A stretch of 60,000 nt of DNA from positions 11,324,856 through 11,384,855 of the forward strand of contig NC_064040.1 in NCBI RefSeq assembly GCF_932526225.1, given 5' to 3'. Position numbers and translations under genes: made by a program. The notes below the pieces were generated by a model that saw only the letters and a program-made list of their open reading frames with translations, did no database searches and was not told where the DNA came from. This DNA is from Nematostella vectensis (taxonomy: Eukaryota; Cnidaria; Anthozoa; Actiniaria; Edwardsiidae). Shown in pieces: positions 21,826 to 33,362 of the stretch; positions within the stretch are counted from its first letter, which is position 1, and each line of letters opens with the position of its first letter.

Positions 21826-23515
21826 CTGGTGAAGCAAGTGAAGCTAGCGAAGCAGGTGAAGCTGAAGCTGGTGAAGCTGAAGCTGGTGAAGCTGGTGAAG
21901 CTAGTGTAGCTGGTGAAGCTAGTGAAGCTGGTGAAGCTAGTGAAGCTGGTGGAGCTAGTGAAGCTGGTGGAGCTAGTGTAGCTGGTGAAGCTAGTAAAGC
22001 TGGTGAAGCTAGTGAAGCTGGTGAAGCTAGTAAAGCTAGTGAAGCTAGTGTAGCTGGTGGAGCTAGTGAAGCTGGTGAAGCTATTGAAGCTGATAAAGCT
22101 GGCGAAGCTAGTGAAGCTGGTGAAGCTAGTGAAGCTAGTGAAGCTGGCGAAGCTAGTGAAGCTGATGAAGCTAGTGAAGCTGGTGAAGCTGGTGAAGCTA
22201 GTGAAGCTGGTGAAGCTAGTGAAGCTAGTGAAGCTGGTGAAGCTAGTGAAGCTGGCGAAGCTATAGAAGCTGATGAAGCTAGTGAAGCTGGTGAAGCTAG
22301 TGAAGCTGGTGAAGCTAGTGAAGCTGATTAAGCTGGTGAAGCTGGTGAAGCTAGTGAAGCTGGTGAAGCTAGTGAAGCTAGTGAAGCTAGTGAAGCTGAT
22401 GAAGCTAGTGAAGCTGGTGAAGCTGGTGAAGCTGGTGAAGCTAGTGAAGCTGGTGAAGCTAGTGAAGCTAGTGAAGCTGGTGAAGCTAGTGAAGCTGGCG
22501 AAGCTATTGAAGCTGATGAAGCTAGTGAAGCTGGCGAAGCTAGTGAAGCTGATGAAGCTAGTGAAGCTGGTGAAGCTGGTGAAGCTAGTGAAGCTGGTGA
22601 AGCTAGTGAAGCTAGTGAAGCTGGTGAAGCTGGTGAAGCTGGTGAAGCTAGTGAAGCTGGTGAAGCTAGTGAAGCTAGTGAAGCTGGCGAAGATAGTGAA
22701 GCTAGTGTAGCTAGTGTAGCTGGTGTAGCTGGCGAAGCTATTGAAGCTGATGAAGCTGGCGAAGCTATTGAAGCTGGTGAAGCTAGTGAAGCTGATGAAG
22801 CTGGCGAAGCTAGTGGAGCTGGCGAAGCTAGTGAAGCTGGTGGAGCTAGCAAAGCTGGTGAAGCTAGTGAAGCTAGTGAAGCTAGTGAAGCTGACGAAGC
22901 TGGCGAAGCTAGTGAAGCTGGTGAAGCTAGTGAAGCTGGCGAAGCTAGTGAAGCTGATGAAGCTGGCGAAGCTAGTGGAGCTGGCGAAGCTAGTGAAGCT
23001 GGTGGAGCTAGCAAAGCTGGTGAAGCTAGTGAAGCTGGCGAAGCTAGTGAAGCTGATGAAGCTGGCGAAGCTAGTGAAGCTGGTGGAGCTAGCGAAGCTG
23101 GTGAAGCTAGTGAAGCTGATTAAGCTGGTGAAGCTGGTGGAGCTAGTGAAGCTGGTGAAGCTAGTGAAGCTGGCGAAGCTAGTGAAGCTGATGAAGCTGG
23201 CGAAGCTAGTGAAGCTGGTGAAGCTAGTGAAGCTGGTGGAGCTAGCGAAGCTGGTGAAGCTAGTGAAGCTGATTAAGCTAGTGAAGCTGATTAAGCTGGT
23301 GAAGCTGGTGGAGCTAGCGAAGCTGGTGAAGCTAGTGAAGCTGGCGAAGCTAGTGAAGCTGATGAAGCTGGCGAAGCTAGTGAAGCTGGTGAAGCTAGTG
23401 AAGCTGGTGGAGCTAGCGAAGCTGGTGAAGCTAGTGAAGCTGATTAAGCTGGTGAAGCTAGTGAAGCTGGTGAAGCTAGTGAAGCTGGTGGAGCAAGTAA
23501 AGCTGGTGAAGGTAA
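21826..23515. repeat. 9-bp minisatellite, about 188 units
   Basis: An almost uninterrupted array of 9-mers of the form GAAGCTNNN, where the variable triplet is mostly GGT, AGT, GGC or GAT, with occasional GGAGCT starts. Longer strings of variants recur, showing higher-order duplication. Because the unit is 9 bp, frames stay open on both strands: plus GEASEA or VKLVKL, and minus SFTSFA over 579 codons. The array sits inside the 32-bp array, replacing its middle. No start context, splice site or domain supports translation. Confidence 0.95.
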
Positions 23516-23529
23516 TCATGGAATCATAA

Positions 23530-23715
23530 CCCTTGTGTTGCGCTTGTGTTCACCCGGTTCACACATGTGTTGCGCTTGTGTTCACCAAGTTTACACTTGT
23601 GTTGCGCCTGTGTTCTCCGGGTTCATACTTGTGTTAACCCTGTTCACACTTGTGTTCACCCAGTTCACACTTGTGTTGCGCTTGTGTTCACTCAGTTCAC
23701 ACTTGTGTTTCGCCT
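23530..23715. repeat. 32-bp tandem repeat, right block
   Basis: Same unit as 21435-21825, resuming directly after the 9-bp minisatellite, with more divergence toward its right end. Confidence 0.9.
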
Positions 23716-23867
23716 TTTTATTTCACTCGTTCTGGCCCCGCGTTTCACATATACCGCGCTAACGTTCCGGTTGATACTTAGAGTAAGCTGTTCGTGGATT
23801 GAGAACCAGTTTTCCACGGCGTTACTCGCCGTGTGACATGTATCATTCACCTTTTTGATTTGGATCG

Positions 23868-26614
23868 GGTATTCGTACCAAGACGTAGGGGCCTAAAGTG
23901 GTGTGGTAGTGAGGTGGGTGTGATTATATGGTATGGTGATGTTGGAGGGTGATGGTGAAGGATGGCTAGTGAGGTAATGTAGAGTGGAGATGGTAGTAAT
24001 GTAATTACATAAAGTGGGACTATAGAATAGGTTGTGGTAGTGTGTGGTGGGTAGGTGAAAAAGAAAAAAATGATAATAATATGGTGTGGTATGGAGATGG
24101 CTAATGGCTGTGTTGATGGGGAAAAAGTGGTATGGTGTATAGGTAAGAGTGGTGGTGAGGGAGATGTGGTGTAGATGAGGCTTATAATTTAGCGTGATGG
24201 GTGTGTGTGTGTTACAATGGTAGTGGTGCGGAGGTCGATTTTAAATTTGTGAGGTTATGGTGTAAAAGTGGGTGATAATATATCGTTATGAGAGAGTGAG
24301 TGTGGTATTGTAGTATATAGGAAGGCGGTGATAGAAGATGAAGATGGTGATATGTTGAGATAAGTAGGTGGAGAGGTGGTTGTGTAAGGGAATGGTGAAA
24401 CTTAATTTATGTTTGTGAAGTTGCAGTGTGAAAGAAGAGAAAGGGGTGATGGGGTTATCAGGTTATGTTCGGGTGGTTAAGATTATGGATTATGAGGCGA
24501 CGAGTTACTAAAGTTATTATAAGAGATGGGGTTGATAATAAAACGGCATGAGAGTTATGAATAAATGTTTTTTTTTTCTTTTTGAGTGGAGAAGGTAGTT
24601 AGTAAATATGGTATTATGTGGAGAAACACTTCTAATCGGTAACTTGTGGCGAGTGTTGTGTATCGGATGTGAAGAGGTGATGGCGGCATAACTGAAATCT
24701 GATGAAGGGAGATAATGCGAGTGTGAACAAAATGATGAGTAGGGATATTGTGACAAGACTGTGTAGTGTTTTTGAGAAAGTGTGTTGTGTGTAGGGTAGG
24801 AAAGTAGTATGTAGGATAAGAGAAAGAAAGGTGTTAAGATTGTAGAAAAGAAATAGTGAGCGGTAATGGAGAAGGTGAAGTATGTATGGAGGTATGTATC
24901 TAATGAAGTGTGTAAGTGGTATGATTGACAGGTGAAATTAAATAATAATAGAGATTGAATGAGTGTTGCGAAAACGCCGAGAAAAAATATGAAATACTGT
25001 AACGGTGAAAGGAAGCATTGCGGACAATGGAAAATGATGCTAGTAAAACGGCGAGAAGAAGTTGAAGTAAGGGCGCGGGAGGCGGCAAAGGGAGCGCGGC
25101 GAGAATGGAGATGAAACTGAAACGTTAACAAGACAGGGAGGATAGTTTACCCTAGATGAAGCGATAATCGGTGGTAAGAGATAAGGGGAAAAGGTAAAGG
25201 CATGAAGAAAACAACCGGCATGTATATGTAAAATAAACATAACAAAATAAAACCAATAAGACAAAAGTGTGTAGGTCATTTCAAAGAGCTCTGCGAAATG
25301 TAGAACTAAAGGCATATAACGCCAACCAAGACTTCTCATCAGGGGGCGAGGTCTATTGGTTGGTCATATACGAACCTAGAGCTGAAGCGGGGAGACTTAG
25401 GGGAAAGCTAGGGGAAAAGCGGCGATAATGGCGGGAGTAAAAAGGGGGGAAAACTAGGGAGACGATTCGTATATGAAGCGTGTTTCGAATGATAAGGCCC
25501 TTATCACCCGCCCCTACACGTTTGTTAGTAATACCTGTAGTGAAGCGTGGTGCATGCAATGGCCAAACCTGTGTAGCGCATGGCTCCGGCTGAGTACATG
25601 GCTTGGTCTGAAAAGTGAAAAGTAGCGCGCAGGGGAATGAGGTAAAGAGAAAAAATGGATAGAGGCTAAGATAGCAGGGGGGAGTGTGTTGAAAGGTATG
25701 GCCGGTGGGGTGTTTAGATCGATCACAACAGTTTGAAATACACCTCACACGCGGTAATATCTCCTGTTTCCCCTTTAGCCTTTTCCTATTCCGCCTTAGT
25801 CCTCGTGTCTCCTACCCTCGGCACCCATCAGTTTTTACCTCCCTAACCGCGTCTGACTAGCCATCGATCTTGCTTCCTGACGATAAATCGTGGCTAGAAT
25901 TAGTGTGGTGGCACATTTATTCCTAAGAGCTCTTATGAAATTTCTCACATTATTGTTTTATTTCTGTGTGTTTGTGTCTCCTTTTATCAGCCCGCCAGGT
26001 ACACGCCATTCACTTCTCTTGATTCTTTGTATTCCTGCCGTTTCTGCTGCCTGTGCCTCCGCGTATTATTTTCGCTCAATATAGGCCATCGCATAAGCTC
26101 ATCGCTTATCAGCCACTATCTTAGAGCACGCATCGTTACACAATCTCTCTTTACACGACACAATATTACACTCCGTACTCAAGGAGCCAACTGTCCTATA
26201 CTTATATAACCACTATCTATCTCCTATTTGCCATCCATTTCTTTCTTTTATAGCGTATCTGCACCCCTTCATATTTTATTCCTATCACCGGCCTTGTTAT
26301 TCCATTCAATTGTCTACAAGCTCACATTACACTCCACAAGATTGAACAATATGTTATCACAAGAAGTTATCAACATGTAATTATCACCTTCCTCCGAAGG
26401 TCAAACACACAGTTCTCCCCTAACATCTCACTGCTAGCCTATTTCTACCTCTCATACATAGCCACTACTCCGACCCTTACAGCCCCCAATGCAATACACC
26501 ATATAAAATAGCCACACGTACACACTTTAACCCACGCACCAACGCCCATTACCACACATTTTATCACCGCACAAAGCCACAGTTAAGCCCAGACGCCTCG
26601 GTACGAATACCAGA
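23868..26614. mobile_element. Large degenerate foldback element (2.75 kb)
   Basis: The outer ends are inverted repeats: GGTATTCGTACCAAGACGT at about 23868 against GGTATTCGTACCGAGGCGT read inward from about 26614 on the minus strand. The inner parts of the arms also match in inverted order: TTTCAAAGAGCTCT at about 25280 against TTTCATAAGAGCTCT (reverse complement) near 25935, and CATCAGG...TTGGTCA at about 25337-25363 against CGTCAGG...CTAGTCA (reverse complement) near 25855-25885. The left arm (to about 25400) is G-rich and C-poor; the right arm (from about 25750) is the mirror image. No transposase frame is visible. Probably a non-autonomous or foldback DNA transposon. Confidence 0.7.
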
Positions 26615-26769
26615 TTAAAACCAAAACTCATACTTGCCAAAGAAGTTGCCAAGTATTTAGGTGTTGCGCTCGCCTTCGCACGGGCTACCTTTGAACGGCG
26701 CTTGCCAAAAGAAACTTGGGATATTGTTTGTAATCTGGCTCACAACATTGGCTAATGCTTTCACTTCCT

Positions 26770-26935
26770 TTCTACTGCAAGCATCCTCGTGAACCCATGG
26801 TGCCCAGGTCACAGTCGCGAGAACGAGGCGGAACAAGGCCTGTGGAGGGGGGGGGGGGGGGAGGGAGGGGTCCTTTCTGGCGCCTTCGTTACGCTCCTCG
26901 ACGCCCTGGGTACCCGAGGAAGCGTAAGTTACAAT
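26770..26935. mobile_element. Small inverted-repeat element with poly-G core
   Basis: CCTCGTGAACCCATGG... on the left faces ...GCCCTGGGTACCCGAGG on the right, with a G run and GAGGGAGGGG between. The right end matches, inverted, CCTCGGGAACCCAGGGCG at about 59258-59275 in an ATG2 intron, so this is a dispersed family. Confidence 0.6.
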
Positions 26936-27199
26936 ATCATCCAAAGACATAACCAAAGACAACGTGTGAAACAAATGTTTAATTCCTTTTTGGAACAGCT
27001 CTTGTTAATATAACCAATGTGCAAAAATAACTAGTCTGTAAGAAGTATATTTCGCTTGGTGACAACTCCTCTTCATTTTAATTTGTGGCAAATACCTCTC
27101 ATCGAAGCCACCTCCTGTGCAAAAGGAGGCAGAGGAGTGCATAGTGCATACAATATCATAAAAGGTTTTTCCACGATGACTTGGTTATCATTTACACTA

Positions 27200-30100
27200 T
27201 TATTTGTTACTGAAATAAAATGAGCAGTGATACAACTAACTAGCGAAGGTACCAACAACGAAGGTAAGTCCTCAAAGTCATGTAATTTCACTGAATTTAA
27301 TTTTTACTTAGTAAAATTATACTATTGTAATTCTCAATGTGTCTAGCACTGTAATCAGTTAATGTTTGCATTAGCTTAACTTGAGCCGGACATCAAGAAG
27401 ACAACGATCCTAGCTTACTGCTGGTAGGTTGAAAGAAAGATGGCTGAGGCCATAATGTATAAAGTCTGTATTCAAAGGGCAACGAGCCTTGCTAACCCGG
27501 GGTCGAAGGAAATAAAGATGGCTGAGGCCATAATGTATAAAGTCTGTATTCAAAGGGCAACGAGCCTTGCTATCTGCAGACAGATTGAAAGCAAGATGGC
27601 GGAGGCCACGAGTTGCGACTTTGGCGCAGCTGAGATATCTTTTAAATCCTTACAGTACGGATTGAAATGGTCGCCGGTGATTGCGTCAAGTGCGTCTTTG
27701 CTGTATCCGCAGTAATCACGAGCGGCACCGCGGAAACACTCTTTTGCCTCTGAGAACTCCCTAGAGGAAGAATTATACTGGCATTAGGAAAATATCTGAC
27801 AAATATCACGAAAACACGGCCCAAGACAACCACTGGTACTCTTGGTGGGGGCAGGAAAGCAGGGGCGGGAGTGGGGTGGGGGGGGGGCTGGTTGTGGGCT
27901 GCTTTATCACATCAATGGGGCTAGCAATCGTATGAGCTATAGAAAGAGGATTTTTACAGACAGGCCCGTACCCAGGATTTTGTTTCGGGGGTTGGGGGGC
28001 GAAATCCGAAAAAGTGGACCTAATTTTTCCGGGGGGGGGGGGGGGGGGGGGGAGTTCTCAGGTAAATATCTGACCACCCCCGAAAAAAAACGGCCTTTGC
28101 AGTATCTCCACGGGAAGTTAATTGTCGGATTTGGCTACATACGAGAGTGATCTAGCTTATGCTTTATAGTTTTGTCTACAAATAGCACGTCTATTGAGAA
28201 CCGAAAGTAAACCATCGGCTGTTGTGGGGGGGGATGCGTTTGCACCCCCTGCACCCCCCTGGGTACGGGCCTGACAGATAACATACCACGTAAGATACTA
28301 CGGCCTAGAACTACGAGAATGAAACGTCAAAACCTCACAGAGGTGTAGCAGGCCTCGATATATATATGGGGGGTCACGACCCATATATATGGGGGGTCAC
28401 GACCCATATATATGGGGGGTCACGACACATATATATGGGGGGTCACGACACATATATATGGGGGGTCACGACACATATATATGGGGGGTCACGACACAGA
28501 AACATTAAAAACATATTGAGGGCTCCAGACACACCCCTATTATGGTCAGTTTTTATATATTTATAGAATTTAGGGGGCACGTGCCCTCGGTGCCCTATCC
28601 CCTGCCACGCCCTGAAAAGTTCACACAAGTGTACTCCAGAATGCACTCCAATAACACAATAACTAGTGCATTAACACACAAGGAAGGAGCCACGTCCCTC
28701 GATTATAACACATCTAGCGCCAACGAGTACATACCTGCACATAAATTCCTTGTCGGATCGCTTTTCCTTGAAGGTTCCTCTCATGCCAGCACCGCATTTT
28801 TCAGCCTCAACGAAAAACTTCTGAGTACATCCAGGGACGAAGCGCTTCATGTCGTTTGGAAATGTGGCCAGGTTGAGCGGAGCGGCCGAGCAGAACAGGC
28901 GCGTGGTCCACGTGGCACTGGTTACCAGGTCCCTAATCATGGTGAACTGGGAAGGGTCTGGGTACGGGTCAAAGCAGCCGATGATGTGACCGCCGATGCA
29001 GTTGTGGTACTTAGGGAGAGTGTTGCTATGGGAACATAGACACGTGTGAGAAAGTATAACATCATTGTTGGGACGAAGGCGAGGGGAACGGACTAAAAGC
29101 AGAAATTCATGCTAGGGTCGGGTACGGGCAACCACAGCCAAACCTCAATCAAGTCTTCGGCTGTTATACAAGTGACCGCTAATATAAAGTAAATATTTTT
29201 TAGACTTTGCGTAATGGCCGCTAACAGAGGGTGTTAAACAACAACAACAAACAACAACTACTTATCCTAGTAAGGTGCGATACTGTATAGAAAGACGGGG
29301 GCATTTAATTTGTTTTGACAAAAGCTCATCTCTGTCCTCTGAAACCTTTATTGTACGACGCGCTACCATGGTCAGCACGAACTTCACAAACTTTATATGA
29401 ACTTAGGAGAATTCCGTTGTGTTGGCTTTACACTGGTTGGCTATAGTGAAGTTTGTGTTAATCAGAAAGTTTCTTACATCCATATTGGTTATTTTTTTAA
29501 GCCTGCCAAACTGGCCCCGGTAGCCCGCGTCGCGTGGTAACGGTGGACATGATGAGTACCTGCAGGTGTTACTGAGGTTCCCTGAGACCAAATCGATGAA
29601 GGTGGTGTGGCATTGTTTTACTTTGCTGTAGAGTTCGGTGATGTTACTACACAGCATCCTCTTAGGTAACTCTAGAAAACAAAAGAGACATATTTTTCAT
29701 ATCAACCAATGACAGTCGTTTTTCTAAATAGTCTAAAAGAGCCAACCAACAACCACCACAACTATCATCATCATATACACATTATCATACCAAAAGAGTA
29801 ATGATAGCATTGAAGCTTGAAGTAGCGGATTGCATCATCAAACATAGTTTATTCGTAATAATTCAACAGAGATCAAACTATATCTTGACAAGCCACTTCC
29901 CTTACCTTGACACACTTTACTATGGTCAGCCTTACTCGCACAGAAGATGTTACACGGGTCACTCTCAACATTGATGTTATGACAATAGCGCGCGGTCTCG
30001 TTAGACACGCACCGCTTTGCATCCTGGTACATCCTGGAAACATAAAGTATTTTAGCATACTGAAAATCCCGGAATTGAGTGGTTAGGAGGCGGGGGTTTA

Positions 30101-33100
30101 GAGGCTAAGCGGGGAGGGAGTGATGAGGTGTTAGCGGAAAAGGGAGGTGGGGGGTATAGCGGGAAAGGGAGTAGTTATGGTGGTTTTTACTTACTGACAG
30201 AGTGCAGGGTCCTGTGGATTTCCGTTTTGGCCGGACAGTTTGCGGGCCATGGGTCTCCAGCAGTCTGGAATTCTTCGCTTCAACATATCTTCGACTTCCA
30301 TCACAGAGGAGTTACACTGAAGAGCTTGGATAAGCATTCCATTCGAAATGAAACTGTCTGAAATATATATACCAAATTTAGTCGAAACCATCATACCAAT
30401 ATATTCTAAAACTAACTCAAACCAAAACAAACTCATTTTGTCCAGCTAGCGAGGCAGCGAAGTAAGTTGTGGTGGTAGATTGTCGTACTTATTGTGTAAT
30501 ATTGTTGATATTAATTGATCATCTTGCTTTATTTTAATGACTGCGCACCACTCCACCCCATAAACCCACCTTCCTTCTGTCTTCACAAGAGATACTCACC
30601 CGATGGATTGCAAGTAAACATGACTTTTTCAAGAAATTGACTAGCGGAGCTCATAAAAACAGCGTAAGGCGTCCCCTTAAGACAGTGACTAACGTGGGGT
30701 TCAACGCACTTTTCTTTCATGGCCATTTCCACATCTCTGAAAAAATCAAATAAACGCAGAGTTAGAGTATATGAAGGATTTGAGGTTCATGAGCACCTTA
30801 TACAAGGGGAGAAATCTGGGAGAGATTTCTCAACTTTTATACAGGCTTTCTTATATCTTACTGTTCTTGCCTGAATTTGTGGTTTCCCTACGGTCCTGTG
30901 TAATTAGTGAGATCATGATCAAGATGGAAGCGATGACGAAGATGATAACGATGGTGGTGATGGATGATAATGATGAAGGTAGCGATCGTGATGACATGTT
31001 AATGATGATAATGATAATGACGACAACGACGAAGACGATGATGATGATGACGACGATTATGATAAGAACGATGGTAGTGATAATGGTGATCATAATGATG
31101 ACGTTGTGATGATGATGATAAAGATGTTGGCAACGAAGATGATGATAAAAATGATGATGATAAAAGATCGTGGCAATTATGATGATGATTATGATAAAGA
31201 TGGCATTAGCGGATATGATGATGATGATAATGATGATGATGATAAAAGACAATAATTATGATGATAGCGCTGATGACGATACTATAAATACTAAAGATTT
31301 CATACTCACGCGCATGTTCGTTTAAGCGTGACCATCTTTTCAAGGGCAATCCGCTGACATTTCGCTGCCTCCTCGTTGAAAAACGTCTTATTACAGTTTC
31401 CCAACATAACAACTTGTGCGCAAGACAAGGAGAAAACTACAAACAAACACAGAAAAATTTCGATGTGATTCCGACCTTAGGGTGTGGTTGGGCACTTTTT
31501 CTACAGAAGCACATAACGTGCGTGGTTTATTGGACGACGAAAGGCAATTGGAAATCGTGGATTTTCTTTAAGCTACTAAGGTATTTAATACTAAATGGAC
31601 AGACTTCCCCAGGGAGGGGAGGGGAGGGGCCTGGTTCCCTAAAGAATCTCACTGAGCAATGCTCTTATCGACTTTTTTTGGCGATCTTAACTTATTCAGT
31701 TTATATTCTATTTGTGTAATTTTCTATTGACATAATTGAATTAGACTAGTTGGCTATAGATCATTATTAAAGACAATACAAAAGGTATCATAACGAAAAT
31801 GCAGTAGCTGCAGTACGCAAATCATAGCAGGAATAACCTAAGTCTTAGACACACAGGGCGATTTTGTGAGTTCTTATGAGCGAACTCAATCGCCGGCGAT
31901 CGCAAACGAATTTGATCGCCAGTATCGGACGAATCAGACGTCTAGGTATCGGCGAATGACCGAAATGCCACAGACATCGGCGGGACATAGCTGATTCAAA
32001 ACGCAGACGAAGGGGAATTGGCCTCCAAAATTCCTCGAAAGAAGCACTATGACAGAATTTTCTATAGCTTCATCTGTGGGGGTTACTTCGTACGGCATCT
32101 TAGATCAGCTAGGGCCCGCCAGTCTGTGGCATTTTTGATGCGCGCGCAACATCGTAAAAAGGGTCTATTCGCCGCCGCAGTAGAAAAAAATTGACCTAAT
32201 CGAAAAAAACGTGTGGTAGCAAATGTTTATTCTATTTCTAAAAACTTAAAAGGCCCTGGTCAGCAAGATCTTTGGTCTGTTTTCATTCCAAGATCAATCA
32301 TTTGAAGAAATCTCAAAATATCAAAAGAACTATCTGAAAACAAAATATTCATATTCATTTGCCAAATTTATTCTAAAAAAATGTATCACATACTAACAAT
32401 AGCTACACAAAATCAGCGGATAGAAATTTTCACTCGCCATTTTTGCTACGATAAAAAATTGTGGCAAATTTCAGCAGTGACTTGAATTAACTCGAATACC
32501 TGTCCACATGGAGTTAACAATGAGACTTCACACCTTGATTTCTATAGAACGAGGCAGTAAATACAAGGAAAATGCAAATAAGTGGACGGGTATTCGGTAG
32601 TTTAGCCCTTATCAAGCTAGTATTTTAGCACTTTTGTGTAGCGCTGAAAGGATCCGGAGATCTCAATAGGAAAAAGGCACCCTGGTAACATCCAGAGACA
32701 AAAAACACACGCTGTGATAATAATGCAAATACATCGTTTTCAGAGCCTTTACAAGAAACAAGACATGATTGACAGTGATAATTAAAGCGAAGATGCTTTC
32801 AATCATTAATATTTACTCAACACAACTCAATGAAACAGATCGCTGTTCAGCCAACTTCATGATACAGTAAAATAATCTCATAAACAAAGTAGTATAGTCT
32901 TTAGTCGATTACAGGCGTCCCGAAACAACGCCCCTGATAGGGTACTCAAATGAGGGAAGAGGTTCGAAAGGAGCCATAAATTTCGAACTCAAAAAACAAA
33001 AGAATATATACAACCCAGCCTTTGAAAGGCGCTCGTCTTCACTTTGTGATAACGGCATCATATTCTAAGTTAGCGTCTACTGTTTACATTAAAATGGTTG

Positions 33101-33362
33101 CAGAAATTTCGAACTGCTCAAACCAGCCAACTTCAAATGCAATTTCTAACATGGAAAATATAAAAATAGCAGTAATTTATGGTGCTCTAGTTATCGTATT
33201 GAGGCTGCTTTATGGCACAAGCCAAGAAAAAAGTGAAAGTTTCCGAACAAAACTAAGATCGATGGTGCATTGAAGCATAGAACAAGAACGGGGACGTCTA
33301 AATGAATTCCAAACTATACCTGAAATGATTGCCAGAATCTGTAACGGTCGTGGAAAGGCCAT
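27200..33362 (-). CDS. Secreted cysteine-rich protein with two tandem cysteine domains (unknown family)
   Basis: Exons in order: 33362-33320, 31436-31310, 30736-30600, 30357-30195, 30033-29906, 29671-29560, 29025-28735 and a tentative last exon 27209-27200 (S-N-K-stop). All have GT-AG sites and phase is continuous, giving 336 residues. A signal peptide MAFPRPLQILAIISVFSLSC is followed by AQ. The mature protein has two related halves. Cysteine spacings are 11-14-10-7 in the first (CNKTFF..., ending CVEPHVSHC) and 12-15-9-7 in the second (CSNITELY..., ending CIGGHIIGC). Each is followed by a hydrophobic/aromatic stretch and C-N-P or C-S-A. Several N-glycosylation sites (NKT, NSS, NET, NIT, NLS) support secretion. 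I do not recognise the family; the spacing loosely recalls insect 27-kDa haemolymph glycoproteins (weak). The long first intron (31437-33319) is unusual for this gene. Confidence 0.8.
27440..27610. repeat. 78-bp tandem repeat with AAGATGGC motifs
   Basis: Two full copies and a partial third, with ATGGC(T/G)GAGGCC at 27440, 27518 and 27596. The AAGATGGC(G/T)GAGG core resembles the YY1 recognition sequence (established motif; binding here is inference). The open frame over it is a repeat artefact. Confidence 0.75.
27961..28273. mobile_element. 313-bp MITE with perfect CAGGCCCGTACCCAGG ends and ACAGA target duplication
   Basis: The 16-base ends are perfect inverted repeats (27961-27976 and 28258-28273), flanked by ACAGA on both sides (27956-27960 and 28274-28278). 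The interior carries a run of about 20 G and no coding frame. The perfect ends and intact duplication suggest a fairly recent insertion. It is related to the other poly-G elements in the window. Confidence 0.92.
28360..28500. repeat. 23-bp tandem repeat
   Basis: Six copies of a 23-bp unit joining CATATATATGG with GGGGTCACGAC, at exact 23-bp spacing. Slight sequence change (CGACCC to CGACAC) from left to right shows stepwise expansion. Confidence 0.93.
28501..28620 (+). mobile_element. Dispersed repeat, also present at 48780-48890
   Basis: Shares GGGGGCACGTGCCC, GTGCCC and CCCCCTGC(C/T)AC blocks, preceded by an A/T-rich palindromic TTATA region, with 48780-48890 in an ATG2 intron. About 110 bp, non-coding. 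Confidence 0.7.
28735..29025 (-). CDS. Cysteine-rich gene exon 7 (second cysteine domain)
   Basis: A 291-bp exon after GTTCCCATAG. It encodes NTLPKYHNCIGGHIIGCFDP, then a hydrophobic helix-like segment (IRDLVTSATWTTRLFC) and further cysteines (VPGC, AEKC, FMC), before a GTATGT donor. It is the clearest piece of the second domain. It joins exon 6 through a split Ser codon. Confidence 0.85.
29560..31436 (-). CDS. Cysteine-rich gene exons 2-6
   Basis: Exon 2 (31436-31310) completes the signal peptide and encodes VVMLGNCNKTFFNEEAAKC. Exon 3 (30736-30600) encodes KEKCVEPHVSHCLKGTPY. Exon 4 (30357-30195) encodes SVMEVEDMLKRRIPDCWRP. Exon 5 (30033-29906) encodes a Cys-dense stretch (CNIFCASKADHSKVC). 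Exon 6 (29671-29560) encodes LPKRMLCSNITELYSKVKQC. The open frame continues past the exon 6 donor to 29403, but that is intron, because exon 7 joins in phase. The exon 2-3 intron holds a (GATGAT)n microsatellite at about 30900-31260. Confidence 0.82.
32491..32600. mobile_element. 110-bp MITE of the GAATACCCGTCCAC family
   Basis: CGAATACCTGTCCAC at 32493 and its inverted counterpart GTGGACGGGTATTCG at 32582 (one mismatch) bound the element. The ends match those of the 488-bp element at 19858-20345. It lies in the first intron of the cysteine-rich gene. Confidence 0.75.
33100..33275 (+). other. Short plus-strand frame conserved between the duplicates
   Basis: 33151 onward reads MENIKIAVIYGALVIVLRLLYG and ends at 33273. 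The second copy (34903 onward) aligns with mostly silent or conservative changes over GALV(I/V)V.RLL(Y/H)G(T/A)S but has a 4-base net deletion just before that stretch and a later stop. This suggests a small membrane-type peptide frame, intact only in copy 1, or chance. Function unknown. Confidence 0.25.

Noticed and set aside
21780-23519. 579-codon minus-strand open frame of Ser-Phe-Thr repeats
   Set aside because: It is the 9-bp minisatellite; all unit-phase frames are open, and there is no start context, splice site or domain.
26657-26974. Possible last exon of the cysteine-rich gene on the minus strand
   Set aside because: It overlaps an inverted-repeat element with a poly-G run, and phase from exon 7 cannot be shown; the acceptor at 27210 gives a simpler ending.
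30901-31260. Asp/Met- or Ile-rich frames on both strands
   Set aside because: They are a (GATGAT)n microsatellite inside an intron.
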